Shown: positions 55,524 through 64,000 of the stretch, in pieces | Position numbering within the stretch: the first letter of the stretch is position 1 | How the letters are laid out: the number at the start of each line of letters is the position of its first letter | Origin: Lysobacterales bacterium 66-474 | GTDB lineage: Bacteria > Pseudomonadota > Gammaproteobacteria > Xanthomonadales > Rhodanobacteraceae | Reading direction: 5' to 3' | NCBI GenBank assembly: GCA_001899805.1 | Contig: MKWP01000015.1 | Span: 186,001-250,000, forward strand | Length of the DNA stretch: 64,000 nucleotides | Notes under the pieces: model-generated | Databases searched by the model: none | What the model saw: the letters and a program-made list of their open reading frames with translations, nothing else | What the model was told of the DNA's origin: nothing | Translations under genes and position numbers: made by a program

Positions 55524-56393
55524 TCACAGGCTGGCGGCGATCCGGCCCACTTCCGCCAGCACGGCCTTGCGCGCGGCAACATCGGTGGTATCCGTCATGT
55601 AGTACGCGGCGACCAGCAGCGGCTTCCGACCCGGCGGCCAGATGATCGCAATGTCGTTGTTCGCTCCCGTCCCGTTGCCATCCCACTGGCCGGTCTTGTC
55701 GCCGACCCGCCAGCCGTCCGGCACTCCCGCACGCAGCGAATGCAATCCGGTCTGGCAATTCAGCAGCCAGTGCGTCAACTGCCCGCGCGAAGCCTGCGAC
55801 AACACATCACCGAGCAACAGTTTCTGCATGTCGCCCAGCATCGAGTCCGGCGTAGTGGTGTCGCGCGGATTGAGTTCGGGTTCCATCCGGTCCAATACCG
55901 TGTGGGGATCGCCAAGGCTGCGCGCGAATCCCGTCACCACACCCGGACCACCGATGCGCGTGATCAGGAGGTTGGCCGCGGTGTTGTCGCTCAGGGTGAT
56001 CGCGGCCTCGCACAATTCCGCAACGGTCATGCCGGGCCGTCCGACGTGCTTGCCCGTGACCGGCGCCCAGTCCAGCACGACGTCCTTGCCGAACACGATG
56101 CGGCGATCGAGCCGTTCCCTGCCCTCGTCGACGCGTTTCAGCACCGCGGCGGCCAGCAGCAATTTGAAGGTGCTGCACATCAGGAAGCGTTCGTCGGCGC
56201 GATGACCGGCACCCTTGCCGCTTCCTGTATCCAGCATCGCGACGCCCAATCGACCGCCATGCTTGCGTTCGAGCATCGCCAGCTGCGCCGCGACTCCGTC
56301 GGGCGAGGGCTTCACCGACGCGAACGCCTTGCGCTGCAGGGCGATGGCTGCGCCGCCCACGACAAACCCCTTCAACAATTCGCGACGATTCAT
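55524..56393 (-). CDS. bla: Class A beta-lactamase with a Tat-type signal
   Basis: A serine beta-lactamase of 289 aa. All class A elements are present: CSTFK (nucleophile Ser74 of the precursor, Ambler 70), [10 protein letters not shown] (Ambler 130 loop), [12 protein letters not shown] (Ambler 166 omega loop) and VGDKTGQW (Ambler 234). The N-terminus [19 protein letters not shown] has a twin-arginine and a hydrophobic core, suggesting Tat export. It is divergent from msrB and 10 bases after the GNAT gene. It looks chromosomal, with G+C like its neighbours. Confidence 0.93.
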   Translation of the reverse strand: MNRRELLKGFVVGGAAIALQRKAFASVKPSPDGVAAQLAMLERKHGGRLGVAMLDTGSGKGAGHRADERFLMCSTFKLLLAAAVLKRVDEGRERLDRRIVFGKDVVLDWAPVTGKHVGRPGMTVAELCEAAITLSDNTAANLLITRIGGPGVVTGFARSLGDPHTVLDRMEPELNPRDTTTPDSMLGDMQKLLLGDVLSQASRGQLTHWLLNCQTGLHSLRAGVPDGWRVGDKTGQWDGNGTGANNDIAIIWPPGRKPLLVAAYYMTDTTDVAARKAVLAEVGRIAASL

Positions 56394-56558
56394 CAATGGT
56401 CCTGCATGACGGCGGAATGGCGTACTTTGCCGGAATTCGCGTTCGCGTGCCTGCCGCTCGCCATGCTTGTCCACGGGCTTGCAACCCGCGCCATCATCCC
56501 CATGTCGCACACATCCCGCAGATTCAACGCCAGCGCCATCCCATCCGCAGGGTCGCCC

Positions 56559-57017
56559 ATGTCCGACTATCGCAAAAACCCCGAAACCATCGCCCAGCTC
56601 ACGCCGCTGCAATACCGCGTGACCCAGGAAGCGGCCACCGAGCGGCCGTTCGACAACGAATTCAACGAACATCGCGAACCGGGCCTGTACGTCGACATCG
56701 TTTCCGGCGAACCCCTGTTCACATCCATGGACAAGTTCCAGAGCCACTGCGGCTGGCCGAGTTTCAGCAAGCCGGTCGAGGCAGCGAACGTGATCGAGAA
56801 ACGCGACGCCAGCCACGGCATGCTCCGCACCGAAGTGCGTTCCGCACACGCCGACAGCCACCTCGGCCATGTGTTCGACGACGGCCCGCGCGAGCTGGGC
56901 GGCCTGCGCTATTGCATCAACTCCGCCTCGCTGCGCTTTGTTCCGCTGGCCGATCTGGAAAAACAGGGCTACGGCGAGTACCGTAACCTGTTCGATCACG
57001 AGGCAAGCCAACCATGA
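56559..57017 (+). CDS. msrB: Peptide-methionine (R)-S-oxide reductase
   Basis: Repairs methionine-R-sulfoxide. The 152-aa protein has [45 protein letters not shown] and [11 protein letters not shown] with the catalytic Cys. The two CxxC zinc pairs of many MsrBs are absent, so it is the zinc-free form. It is translationally coupled to msrA (ATGA). The start at 56559 follows AGGG. Confidence 0.93.
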   Translation: MSDYRKNPETIAQLTPLQYRVTQEAATERPFDNEFNEHREPGLYVDIVSGEPLFTSMDKFQSHCGWPSFSKPVEAANVIEKRDASHGMLRTEVRSAHADSHLGHVFDDGPRELGGLRYCINSASLRFVPLADLEKQGYGEYRNLFDHEASQP

Positions 57018-57532
57018 CCGCTCTCACCGAACGCGCCGTCCTCGCCGGCGGCTGCTTCTGGGGCATGCAGGACCTTATCCGCAAGCAACCCGGCGTCATC
57101 GCCACGCGCGTCGGTTACTCCGGCGGCGACGTGCCCAACGCGACGTACCGCAACCACGGCAGCCATGCCGAATCGATCGAGATCGTTTTCGATCCGTCGG
57201 TGGTCAGCTATCGCGAGTTGCTGGAGTTTTTCTTCCAGATCCACGACCCGACCACGCGCAACCGGCAGGGCAACGACCTCGGCAGCAGCTACCGTTCGGC
57301 GATCTTCTACTTGAACGACGAACAAAGGCGCATCGCCGAGGACACGATCGCGGACGTGAACGCCTCCGGCTTGTGGCCCGGCAAGGCCGTTACCGAAGTG
57401 ACGCCCGCCGGCGATTTCTGGGAAGCCGAACCGGAACACCAGGATTACCTGGAGCGCATCCCCGACGGCTACACCTGCCACTTCATCCGCCCGGGCTGGA
57501 AGCTGCCGGTGCGTGAAAAGGCCGTGGGATAA
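57014..57532 (+). CDS. msrA: Peptide-methionine (S)-S-oxide reductase
   Basis: Repairs methionine-S-sulfoxide, complementing MsrB. The 172-aa protein has the catalytic motif [35 protein letters not shown] and [19 protein letters not shown]. The msrB-msrA order with an ATGA overlap ensures paired synthesis. Confidence 0.95.
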   Translation: MTALTERAVLAGGCFWGMQDLIRKQPGVIATRVGYSGGDVPNATYRNHGSHAESIEIVFDPSVVSYRELLEFFFQIHDPTTRNRQGNDLGSSYRSAIFYLNDEQRRIAEDTIADVNASGLWPGKAVTEVTPAGDFWEAEPEHQDYLERIPDGYTCHFIRPGWKLPVREKAVG

Positions 57533-57549
57533 GGAGACGCCTTGTTTAA

Positions 57550-57684
57550 CCCTTCTCCCTTCGGGAGAAGGTGGCGCGGAGCGCCGGATGAGGGTCCGAC
57601 ATCGCGAAAGCAACCCTTTCACCGCAACAAGTGCGCGTACCCTCACCCACCCCTGCGGGGCACCCTCTCCCGGGGGGAGAGGGG
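57550..57684. repeat. Pair of CCCTCTCC...GGAGAGGG-family elements
   Basis: Two inverted copies of the family found inside the island methyltransferase: CCCTTCTCCC-TTC-GGGAGAAGG followed by GATGAGGG (57550-57598), and CCCTCACCC...CCCTCTCCC-GGGG-GGAGAGGGG (57639-57684). Together they fill the msrA-adh gap and could form hairpins in the leader of the dehydrogenase gene. Confidence 0.8.
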
Positions 57685-57710
57685 ATTTTTTCAAACCTCA
57701 GGAGATCCCC

Positions 57711-58781
57711 ATGCCCCACACCCCCGCCTACGCTGCCCAGTCCGCCGACAAGCCGCTCGGCCCGCACACGATCGAACGACGCGCACCCGGCGCGCACGAC
57801 GTTGCCATCGACATCAAGTTCTGCGGCGTGTGCCATTCCGACCTGCACACCGCGCGCGACGAGTGGGGCGGTACGAAATATCCATGCGTGCCCGGCCACG
57901 AAATCGTCGGCACCGTGACGGCGGTCGGCGAGGACGTGAAGGGTTTCAAGGTCGGCGACACCGTCGGCGTCGGCTGCATGGTGGACAGTTGCGGCCACTG
58001 CGATCCCTGCAAGGCCGGCGAGGAAAACTATTGCGAGAACGGATTCACCGGGACCTACGACGGCGTCCTCCCCGACGGCAGCCACACCTTCGGCGGCTAC
58101 TCGACGAACATCGTCGTGGACCAGCGCTTCGTGCTGCGCATCCCGCACAAGGACAAGCTCGCCGCGGTCGCGCCGCTGCTGTGCGCCGGCATCACCACCT
58201 ACTCGCCGTTGCGCCACTGGAAAACCGGCCCCGGCAAGAAGGTCGGCATCACGGGACTGGGCGGCCTCGGCCACATGGGCGTCAAGCTCGCGCACGCGAT
58301 GGGCGCGCACGTGGTGCTGTTCACCACGTCTCCCGGCAAGGTGGCCGACGGCAAGCGCCTCGGCGCCGACGAAGTGGTGATCTCGAAAGACCCGGTGCAA
58401 ATGGCGAAACACGCCGCCAGCTTCGACTTCATCCTCGACACCGTGTCGGCTCCACACGATCTGAACGTTTACCTCAAACTGTTGAGCCTCAACGGTACGC
58501 TTTGCCTGGTCGGCGCGCCGCCGGTATCCACGCCACACCCCTCGCCCGCCGTGTTCAACCTGTCCACCAATCGCCGTCAACTGGCCGGGTCCAACATCGG
58601 CGGCATCCGCGAAACCCAGGAAATGCTGGATTTCTGCGCCGCGCACGGCATCGTCTGCGACATCGAAACCATCGCGATGCGCGACGTCAACAAGGCTTAC
58701 GAGCGCATGCTGAAGAACGACGTCAAATACCGCTTCGTGATCGACATGCAGTCGCTGAAGGACGAAGCGAAAGCCGCCTGA
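57711..58781 (+). CDS. Zinc-dependent NAD(P) alcohol dehydrogenase (YahK/CAD type)
   Basis: A 356-aa medium-chain dehydrogenase that reduces aldehydes. CGVCHSDLHTARDEWG and PCVPGHEIVG hold the catalytic-zinc ligands. CGHCDPCKAGEENYC holds the four structural-zinc Cys, and GITGLGGLGHMGVKLA is the Rossmann loop. CAGITTYSPLRHW is typical of the cinnamyl-alcohol-dehydrogenase group. AGGAGAT precedes the ATG. Confidence 0.93.
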   Translation: MPHTPAYAAQSADKPLGPHTIERRAPGAHDVAIDIKFCGVCHSDLHTARDEWGGTKYPCVPGHEIVGTVTAVGEDVKGFKVGDTVGVGCMVDSCGHCDPCKAGEENYCENGFTGTYDGVLPDGSHTFGGYSTNIVVDQRFVLRIPHKDKLAAVAPLLCAGITTYSPLRHWKTGPGKKVGITGLGGLGHMGVKLAHAMGAHVVLFTTSPGKVADGKRLGADEVVISKDPVQMAKHAASFDFILDTVSAPHDLNVYLKLLSLNGTLCLVGAPPVSTPHPSPAVFNLSTNRRQLAGSNIGGIRETQEMLDFCAAHGIVCDIETIAMRDVNKAYERMLKNDVKYRFVIDMQSLKDEAKAA

Positions 58782-58816
58782 TCCGCTGCAACCATCGTTT
58801 CACGGCGAGTCGATGC

Positions 58817-59089
58817 TCAGCCCGCCGGTTCGTCCGGCGGCCGCAGCGTTTGCCGCACTTCCTCGAGCGCGGCAATCGCCGACTCCAGCGCGTCGTGCAA
58901 CTGGCCCTGGCGGTTCATCAGGTCGTCGATCCTGTCGGTTTGCTTCAGCTTCGACAGCTCACCATCGAACAGCAGCCAGATCGCGGTCAGCCGTTCGACG
59001 TTGTTCTTCGCGTAATGGTGCATCTCCTTGAGCTGCGTCAGCGTATCGGTGACGTGTTCGAGTTGCTTGCTGGCATTGGCGTCGGCCAT
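58817..59089 (-). CDS. Small coiled-coil protein, unknown function
   Basis: A 90-aa protein, almost entirely helical with heptad-like spacing (LEHVTDTLTQLKEMHHYAKNNVERL, LHDALESAIAALEEVRQTL). No signal peptide. GAGGAG precedes ATG 59089, which argues for this start over longer upstream frames. Not recognised. Confidence 0.65.
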   Translation of the reverse strand: MADANASKQLEHVTDTLTQLKEMHHYAKNNVERLTAIWLLFDGELSKLKQTDRIDDLMNRQGQLHDALESAIAALEEVRQTLRPPDEPAG

Positions 59090-59214
59090 GGCGTGCTCCT
59101 CTGGAGGGCGGTGCCATGCTACGACCGCAAACCCAACGGCAACGAAATGCCGCGGACGTGCTGGCTTCATGCTTCGTGCATACTGACCCGTGGTGCAACG
59201 ATCCCGGAACCCCC

Positions 59215-59637
59215 ATGCACGAACTGCCGCCGTTCCATCTCGCCTTTCCCGTCGCCTCGCTCGCCGAAGCGCGTAGCTTTTACGGCGAACTATTGGGTTG
59301 TCCGGAAGGCCGTTCCAGCGACGCCTGGGTGGATTTCGACTTCTTCGGCCACCAGATCGTCGCGCACCTGGCACCGGAGGAATTGCGCGCGGCGGCCGCG
59401 CACGACGTGGACGGTGACAACGTGCCGGTGCGGCACTTCGGCGTGATCCTCGACATGCACGCGTGGCACGCGCTTGCGGAAAAGTTGCGCGCAGCCGGCA
59501 CCCGCTTCATGATCGAACCGCACGTGCGCTTCAAGGGCCAAGCCGGCGAGCAGGCCACGATGTTCCTGCTCGATCCGTCCGGCAACGCGCTGGAGTTCAA
59601 GGCGTTCGCGGATCGCTCGAAGCTGTTCGCGAAATAG
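59215..59637 (+). CDS. VOC (glyoxalase/dioxygenase fold) family protein
   Basis: A 140-aa protein of the vicinal-oxygen-chelate fold. FHLAFPVASLAEARSFYGELLGC opens the first beta-alpha-beta-beta-beta unit with a metal-type His, and FLLDPSGNALEFKAF closes the second with the Glu ligand. Substrate unknown. Start at ATG 59215. Confidence 0.85.
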   Translation: MHELPPFHLAFPVASLAEARSFYGELLGCPEGRSSDAWVDFDFFGHQIVAHLAPEELRAAAAHDVDGDNVPVRHFGVILDMHAWHALAEKLRAAGTRFMIEPHVRFKGQAGEQATMFLLDPSGNALEFKAFADRSKLFAK

Positions 59638-59645
59638 GCATAGAA

Positions 59646-59672
59646 GCCAGCGCCCGAATTTCGGGCGCTGGC
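59646..59672. terminator. Hairpin between convergent genes
   Basis: GCCAGCGCCCGAA and its exact complement around a single T, 9 bases after the VOC stop and before the convergent gene ending at 59680. No U-tract follows, so termination is uncertain. Confidence 0.5.
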
Positions 59673-59679
59673 ACGCGCC

Positions 59680-61044
59680 TCACTCTACATCTTGAAGCTT
59701 GTACTCCGTCTCAAACGCGTCCAAGACAAGATCATACGACCCCTCATTCTTGGCTACCTTCTGCGGGTCGAAGCGAAATGCCTCAAGGATGACGCGATAT
59801 TTCTTGACGATCTGTACCAGATGCGTGTCCAAGAACTCGTAGGGATCTTCAATCCACTCCACGCAGCCGTCCTCATCCACATCCATCAAGGCTTTCAGAC
59901 CATACACAAGCGGCATGATGAGCCCATCAGGATAGCGGTACTCGACCTGCTCACGAGTGAAATATGTCGTCGGCTTCGTCCGCATATCGCCCGCCATTTT
60001 TACAACTGTGATCCTTCCGAATTTCCCATTGCATTCATTGTATGCGTACGGGAAGTCTTTGTAGATCTTGTCATACAGTGCGGGAATCTCTGCAGCGATT
60101 CGCAATGCACTTTTTACGGGCTTGTTATGCAAAGCGCGTGTGTACTCGCCGTCCGTGGGCTTGGAAACACGGTCGTCGCTCAGCAAACCATCAAACAGTT
60201 TTGCGCATTCTCCCTTATTTCGATAAATATTCTGCGGAGGGATGCTCGGAAGGAGGCCACTGTCAAGCTCAAGCTTTGAAAGCGGTATCCATGCCAAAGC
60301 GATCAGGTCGCGTACCTTCACCTCTCCACCATCGTTACTCTTCCACTCAACCCTCTCGGCGATTTCGTTAGGCAATGCGCTCCGCAACTCTTCGTAAAAC
60401 CCTTTCTTGTTTGCCTTGGTCTCAATGGTCAACTGAACGTTATTGTTGCGCGCGGAGCAGATGTCCAGAAGCGAGTTGCTGAATTCTTCCATTGCGTCGT
60501 CGCTTTCCAGATCTGACGGCACCAGCACTTCGACCGGAACCAAGAAGTCCAAGGAGCCTTCGTCGTAACCCTCGTCTTCAGGTTTGAGCTTACGCATCGC
60601 TTCGACCGCGTCCCGAGATTCCTCCCACGTTTCCTTAAAATCTGGCCATGTCCGCACTGTGCGCTTCACGCTCTCACCGAGCACACTGGTAAGAATGTGT
60701 GTGCCAATCGCCAAAGCATTGTGGCCACCATCCAAGATCCCCTCGATCTTGGTATTTTCAAAAGTCAAACGGTAGCGGTTACGCTGCAGCCGTTCGTAGG
60801 AAGACGCGCCAATGAGGATCCCCTTCGTCTTGAAGACAAAGATCTCTGGGGTATCGTTGATGCTGTCCAGAATATCGCTGGTTACTTGCCCCGCCTTTGC
60901 CGAACGCGGGTTTGCATCCAAGTCGGCAGCATCAAATAGTTGCAGCAATTCGCGCGCGCGAACGAAGCCAATGATGCGTTGGACTGAGCCAGCGGGCTGC
61001 TCCGCTACTTTCTCAAAGCGGATGATGACACTTGTGGGATTCAT
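59680..61044 (-). CDS. AIPR/DGQHR-like protein of low G+C (orphan defence candidate)
   Basis: A 454-aa protein. The motif FENTKIEGILDGGHNALAIG (near residue 105) resembles the DGQHR motif of DndB and the corresponding loop of AIPR abortive-infection proteins. The remainder is mixed alpha/beta with a conserved-looking C-terminal PYEFLDTHLVQIVKKYRVILEAFRFDPQKVA. Its base composition is visibly poorer in G+C than both neighbours, suggesting recent transfer. The upstream gap (61045-61245) has an inverted repeat CACATTC-ATTGC-GAATGTG at 61087-61105. Family assignment is tentative. Confidence 0.5.
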   Translation of the reverse strand: MNPTSVIIRFEKVAEQPAGSVQRIIGFVRARELLQLFDAADLDANPRSAKAGQVTSDILDSINDTPEIFVFKTKGILIGASSYERLQRNRYRLTFENTKIEGILDGGHNALAIGTHILTSVLGESVKRTVRTWPDFKETWEESRDAVEAMRKLKPEDEGYDEGSLDFLVPVEVLVPSDLESDDAMEEFSNSLLDICSARNNNVQLTIETKANKKGFYEELRSALPNEIAERVEWKSNDGGEVKVRDLIALAWIPLSKLELDSGLLPSIPPQNIYRNKGECAKLFDGLLSDDRVSKPTDGEYTRALHNKPVKSALRIAAEIPALYDKIYKDFPYAYNECNGKFGRITVVKMAGDMRTKPTTYFTREQVEYRYPDGLIMPLVYGLKALMDVDEDGCVEWIEDPYEFLDTHLVQIVKKYRVILEAFRFDPQKVAKNEGSYDLVLDAFETEYKLQDVE

Positions 61045-61245
61045 TTCCGGATCTCCGAGTTGAGGTCCGGTTCTGGAACGCCGCTACACATTCATTGCGA
61101 ATGTGAAAAGCAGAGGCACTATCCAGCGCCGCGTTCGATCCAGAACCTTACCAGGTTCATAAAAGCCTCTCGTCCGAGGGGCAGCCGAATATTACGCCAC
61201 GCGTGGACGCGAATGCAAGGGGTAGGCCAGCCGTAGCAGGAGGGA

Positions 61246-62916
61246 TCACACCATCGGCAGCTTCAGCCCACTTTCCTTTGCGCAGGCGATGGCTTCGGGG
61301 TAGCCCGCATCGGCGTGACGCATCACGCCGGTGCCGGGGTCGTTCCACAGCACGCGGGCGATGCGCTTATCCGCCTCGGGCGTGCCGTCGCAAACAATCA
61401 CGAGTCCGGCGTGTTGCGAGTAGCCCATGCCGACGCCGCCGCCGTGGTGGAACGACACCCAGGTCGCGCCGCTGGCAGTGTTGAGCAACGCATTGAGCAA
61501 CGGCCAGTCGGACACCGCATCGCTGCCGTCGCGCATGGATTCGGTTTCGCGATTCGGTGACGCAACCGAACCGGAATCGAGATGGTCGCGGCCGATCGCG
61601 ATCGGCGCCTTGAGTTCCCTGCTGCGCACCATCTCGTTGAACGCCAACCCGAGCTTGTCGCGCAACCCCAGCCCGACCCAGCAGATGCGCGATGGCAGGC
61701 CCTGCCAGTGGATACGCTTTTCGGCCATGTCCAGCCAGTTGTGCAGGTGCTTGTCGTCGGGGATCAGTTCCTTGACCTTGGCGTCGGTTTTCAAAATGTC
61801 TTCCGGGTCGCCGGACAACGCGACCCAGCGGAACGGCCCGACGCCGCGGCAGAACAAAGGGCGCACGTAGGCCGGCACGAAGCCCGGGAAGTCGAACGCG
61901 TTTTTGCAGCCGACGTCGAACGCCATCTGGCGGATGTTGTTGCCGTAGTCGAAGGTCGGGATGCCTTGCGCGTGGAACGCCAGCATCGCATCGACGTGCG
62001 TTTTCATCGATTGTTTGGCGGCATCGCGGGTGCCATCGGGATCGCTCTTGCGACGCTCGAACCACTGCTCCACGGTCCAGCCCTGCGGCAGGTAGCCGTT
62101 GACCGGATCGTGCGCGGAGGTCTGGTCGGTGACCGCATCCGGCTTCACGCTACGCTTCACCAGTTCCGGCAGCACGTCGGCGGCGTTGCCGAGCAGCGCA
62201 ATGGATTTGGCTTCGCCGGCTTGCGTGTACTTCTCGATGCGTGCCAGCGCGTCGTCGAGGTCCTTGGCCTGCTCGTCGACGTAACCGGTCTTCAAACGGA
62301 AATCGATGCGCGACTGCTGGCATTCGATCGCCAGCATGCACGCGCCAGCCATCACTGAAGCAAGCGGCTGCGCGCCGCCCATGCCGCCGAGGCCTGCCGT
62401 CAAAATCCACTTGCCTCTCAGATTACCGCCGTAACTCTGCCGGCCCATCTCGACGAAGGTTTCGTAGGTGCCCTGCACGATGCCCTGCGAGCCGATGTAG
62501 ATCCACGAGCCTGCCGTCATCTGCCCGTACATCATCAGGCCCTTGCGATCCAGTTCGTTGAAGTGTTCCCAGGTCGCCCAATGCGGCACCAGGTTGGAAT
62601 TGGCGATCAGCACGCGCGGCGCGTCCAGATGCGTCTTGAACACGCCGACCGGTTTGCCCGACTGCACCAGCAGCGTTTCGTCGGGATTCAATTCGCGCAG
62701 CGTCTTCAGGATGGCGTCGAAACATTCCCAGTTGCGCGCGGCGCGGCCGATGCCGCCGTACACCACCAGCTCCGCCGGGTTCTCCGCCACCTCGGGATCG
62801 AGGTTGTGCTGGATCATCCGGTACGGCGCTTCGATCAGCCAGTTCTTGCAGGAAAGTTCGGTGCCGCGCGGCGGATGGATCACGCGTGCGGTGTCGATGC
62901 GGGTGGGGGCGTTCAT
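61246..62916 (-). CDS. hutU: Urocanate hydratase
   Basis: Converts urocanate to imidazolone propionate, the second step of histidine degradation, with tightly bound NAD+. The 556-aa protein is normal length. It shows [64 protein letters not shown] and [19 protein letters not shown] with the active-site Cys. The start at 62916 (MNAPTR) or at 62922 (two residues longer) is equally possible. No other hut gene is in the window. Confidence 0.95.
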   Translation of the reverse strand: MNAPTRIDTARVIHPPRGTELSCKNWLIEAPYRMIQHNLDPEVAENPAELVVYGGIGRAARNWECFDAILKTLRELNPDETLLVQSGKPVGVFKTHLDAPRVLIANSNLVPHWATWEHFNELDRKGLMMYGQMTAGSWIYIGSQGIVQGTYETFVEMGRQSYGGNLRGKWILTAGLGGMGGAQPLASVMAGACMLAIECQQSRIDFRLKTGYVDEQAKDLDDALARIEKYTQAGEAKSIALLGNAADVLPELVKRSVKPDAVTDQTSAHDPVNGYLPQGWTVEQWFERRKSDPDGTRDAAKQSMKTHVDAMLAFHAQGIPTFDYGNNIRQMAFDVGCKNAFDFPGFVPAYVRPLFCRGVGPFRWVALSGDPEDILKTDAKVKELIPDDKHLHNWLDMAEKRIHWQGLPSRICWVGLGLRDKLGLAFNEMVRSRELKAPIAIGRDHLDSGSVASPNRETESMRDGSDAVSDWPLLNALLNTASGATWVSFHHGGGVGMGYSQHAGLVIVCDGTPEADKRIARVLWNDPGTGVMRHADAGYPEAIACAKESGLKLPMV

Positions 62917-63055
62917 GGGCATTCCAGCCGGAAAGAGACCCCGATTATGCGGCCGATCGGCGTTCCACGCACGCTTCGCCGAACCTCGCGGGCGTAGAAT
63001 CGTCGTGTTGTTTCGCAGACCGCATCTTCGTCCACCCTGCGCGCCGGGAGAACCC

Positions 63056-63424
63056 ATGTTTGACCACGTCGTGTTCGGCGTCAGCGACTATGCAGCGAGC
63101 AAGGCATTCTTCCTGAAGGCACTCGAACCGATCGGCATGGCCATCGTCTCGGAGGGACCGCTCGGCATCGAACTCAGCGCGGATGGCCAGTCCTCGTTGT
63201 GCCTCTTCCAGACCGCCGAGAAGCCCGCACATCTACACTTGGCATTCAGGGCCGAAAATCGCCAGCAAGTAGAGGCTTTCCACCGCGCGGCGCTGGAAGC
63301 GGGCGGGAAGGACAACGGCGCGCCCGGGCTGCGCCCGGCCTACAGCGGGAGATACTACGCGGCGTTCGTGATCGATCCCGACGGACACAACGTCGAAGTG
63401 GTTTATCACGAACCCGAGGATTAG
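63056..63424 (+). CDS. VOC family protein
   Basis: A 122-aa glyoxalase-fold protein. [28 protein letters not shown] supplies the first metal His, [26 protein letters not shown] supplies the middle block, and [20 protein letters not shown] supplies the C-terminal Glu ligand. CGGGAG precedes the ATG. Substrate unknown. It is divergent from hutU. Confidence 0.9.
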   Translation: MFDHVVFGVSDYAASKAFFLKALEPIGMAIVSEGPLGIELSADGQSSLCLFQTAEKPAHLHLAFRAENRQQVEAFHRAALEAGGKDNGAPGLRPAYSGRYYAAFVIDPDGHNVEVVYHEPED

Positions 63425-63531
63425 CCAGGCATCACGCGCGACATGCCGTCAGACCCGGACACACCGGGAGGTTGGATGAAAGCCGAATACCGGCTGCAAA
63501 CGCATCCCGGCAACCCAAGGAGGTCGACGCC

Positions 63532-64000
63532 ATGTTCCTGTTGCCCGCACTCGTCGCCGTCGCGAGCCAAGCCACGACGGTGGCTGCATACCCCGACGGA
63601 TTCACTGCACGATGCACGGGCGGGAAGGAAACCAGCATCATTTTCCCGGGCTCCGACCCGGCGCACCCGATCCTGCGTCGGCAGGACCAGGGCGCGTACG
63701 CGGTCACGATCATGCGCACGCATGGCCGCTTCGAGATCGAGCTCCGCGGGATCGACTTCATGGTTGTGCAAGCCGAGAGCCGGGAATTCCATGTGCGCGC
63801 GCTCAAGGCCGAACCCGGCGACCTGGTGCTGTCCGTTGAAACCGACACATGGGGCCGTTCCCTTTCGGTCTATCACCTGCGCTACGCAGGCGATACAGGG
63901 GCCCTGACGGCAACGACTACCAATTACCGTGGACAAGGATCGGACGATACGACCTTGATGCTCATGGCCTGCAAGATCGGAACGCAATCTTCCACGCGAC
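63532..64000 (+). CDS. Exported protein of unknown function (partial, runs off the window)
   Basis: The frame is open from ATG 63532 to the window end, 156 codons. A perfect AAGGAGG lies 8 bases upstream. The N-terminus MFLLPALVAVASQATTVAA reads as a signal peptide, and the following part is beta-rich (YAVTIMRTHGRFEIELRGIDFMVVQ). It contains at least two Cys (ARCTGGK, LMACKIG). No family recognised. Confidence 0.65.
   Translation, partial: MFLLPALVAVASQATTVAAYPDGFTARCTGGKETSIIFPGSDPAHPILRRQDQGAYAVTIMRTHGRFEIELRGIDFMVVQAESREFHVRALKAEPGDLVLSVETDTWGRSLSVYHLRYAGDTGALTATTTNYRGQGSDDTTLMLMACKIGTQSSTR

Overview
The window is high-G+C chromosomal DNA. Its gene order (pcnB-folK, ribF-ileS, dapA-bamC, dapA/gcvR/bcp) and its small hairpin repeats point to a gammaproteobacterium of the Lysobacterales (Xanthomonadales), most like Rhodanobacteraceae. 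This placement rests on gene content and repeat style, not on a search.

1-11.5 kb is core chromosome: ileS (partial), ribF, folK, pcnB, tRNA-Glu(CTC), a 7Fe ferredoxin, bamC, dapA, gcvR, bcp, a PIN-PhoH ATPase, thiD and a secreted amidase. 11.55-35.8 kb is a 24.2-kb genomic island integrated in tRNA-Ser(CGA). It is bounded by a perfect 59-bp direct repeat, with a tyrosine recombinase at the right end and repeated GGGTGACAA sites near both ends. 35.8-64 kb is core again: a MltD-like transglycosylase, greB, rimO, a complete 5-oxoproline module (pxpB-pxpC-pxpA-DUF969-DUF979-pcp), dcd, a LysR/MFS pair, apbC, a penicillin-acylase-type hydrolase, a class A beta-lactamase, msrB-msrA, an alcohol dehydrogenase, a low-G+C orphan gene resembling DGQHR/AIPR proteins, hutU, and a partial secreted-protein gene at the edge.

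The centre of the island is one long plus-strand operon (15.8-32.3 kb) that looks like a multi-gene anti-phage system. In order it encodes a type III-like helicase-nuclease with a C-terminal PD-(D/E)xK site, an autoinhibited-type Fic AMP-transferase, a 993-aa beta-class adenine methyltransferase, a GmrSD-like DUF262/DUF1524 nuclease, an SNF2/RapA-like ATPase, an actin/Hsp70-like ATPase, and a UvrD helicase with a RelE-like N-terminus. The combination does not match BREX, DISARM, Dnd, Dpd or ordinary type III restriction as I know them. The GmrSD-like gene is flanked by a 61-bp near-duplicate of the methyltransferase 3' end and by a chimeric remnant, so it seems to have been inserted into an older Res-Fic-Mod-SNF2-Hsp70-UvrD operon.

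Island cargo on either side includes an excisionase-like HTH gene, a winged-helix/PD-(D/E)xK-like protein, two tandem four-cysteine paralogues, and a toxin-antitoxin-like group. Host repeat families have also entered reading frames: one in pxpB, and two copies of a CCCTCTCC...GGAGAGGG element in the methyltransferase gene.
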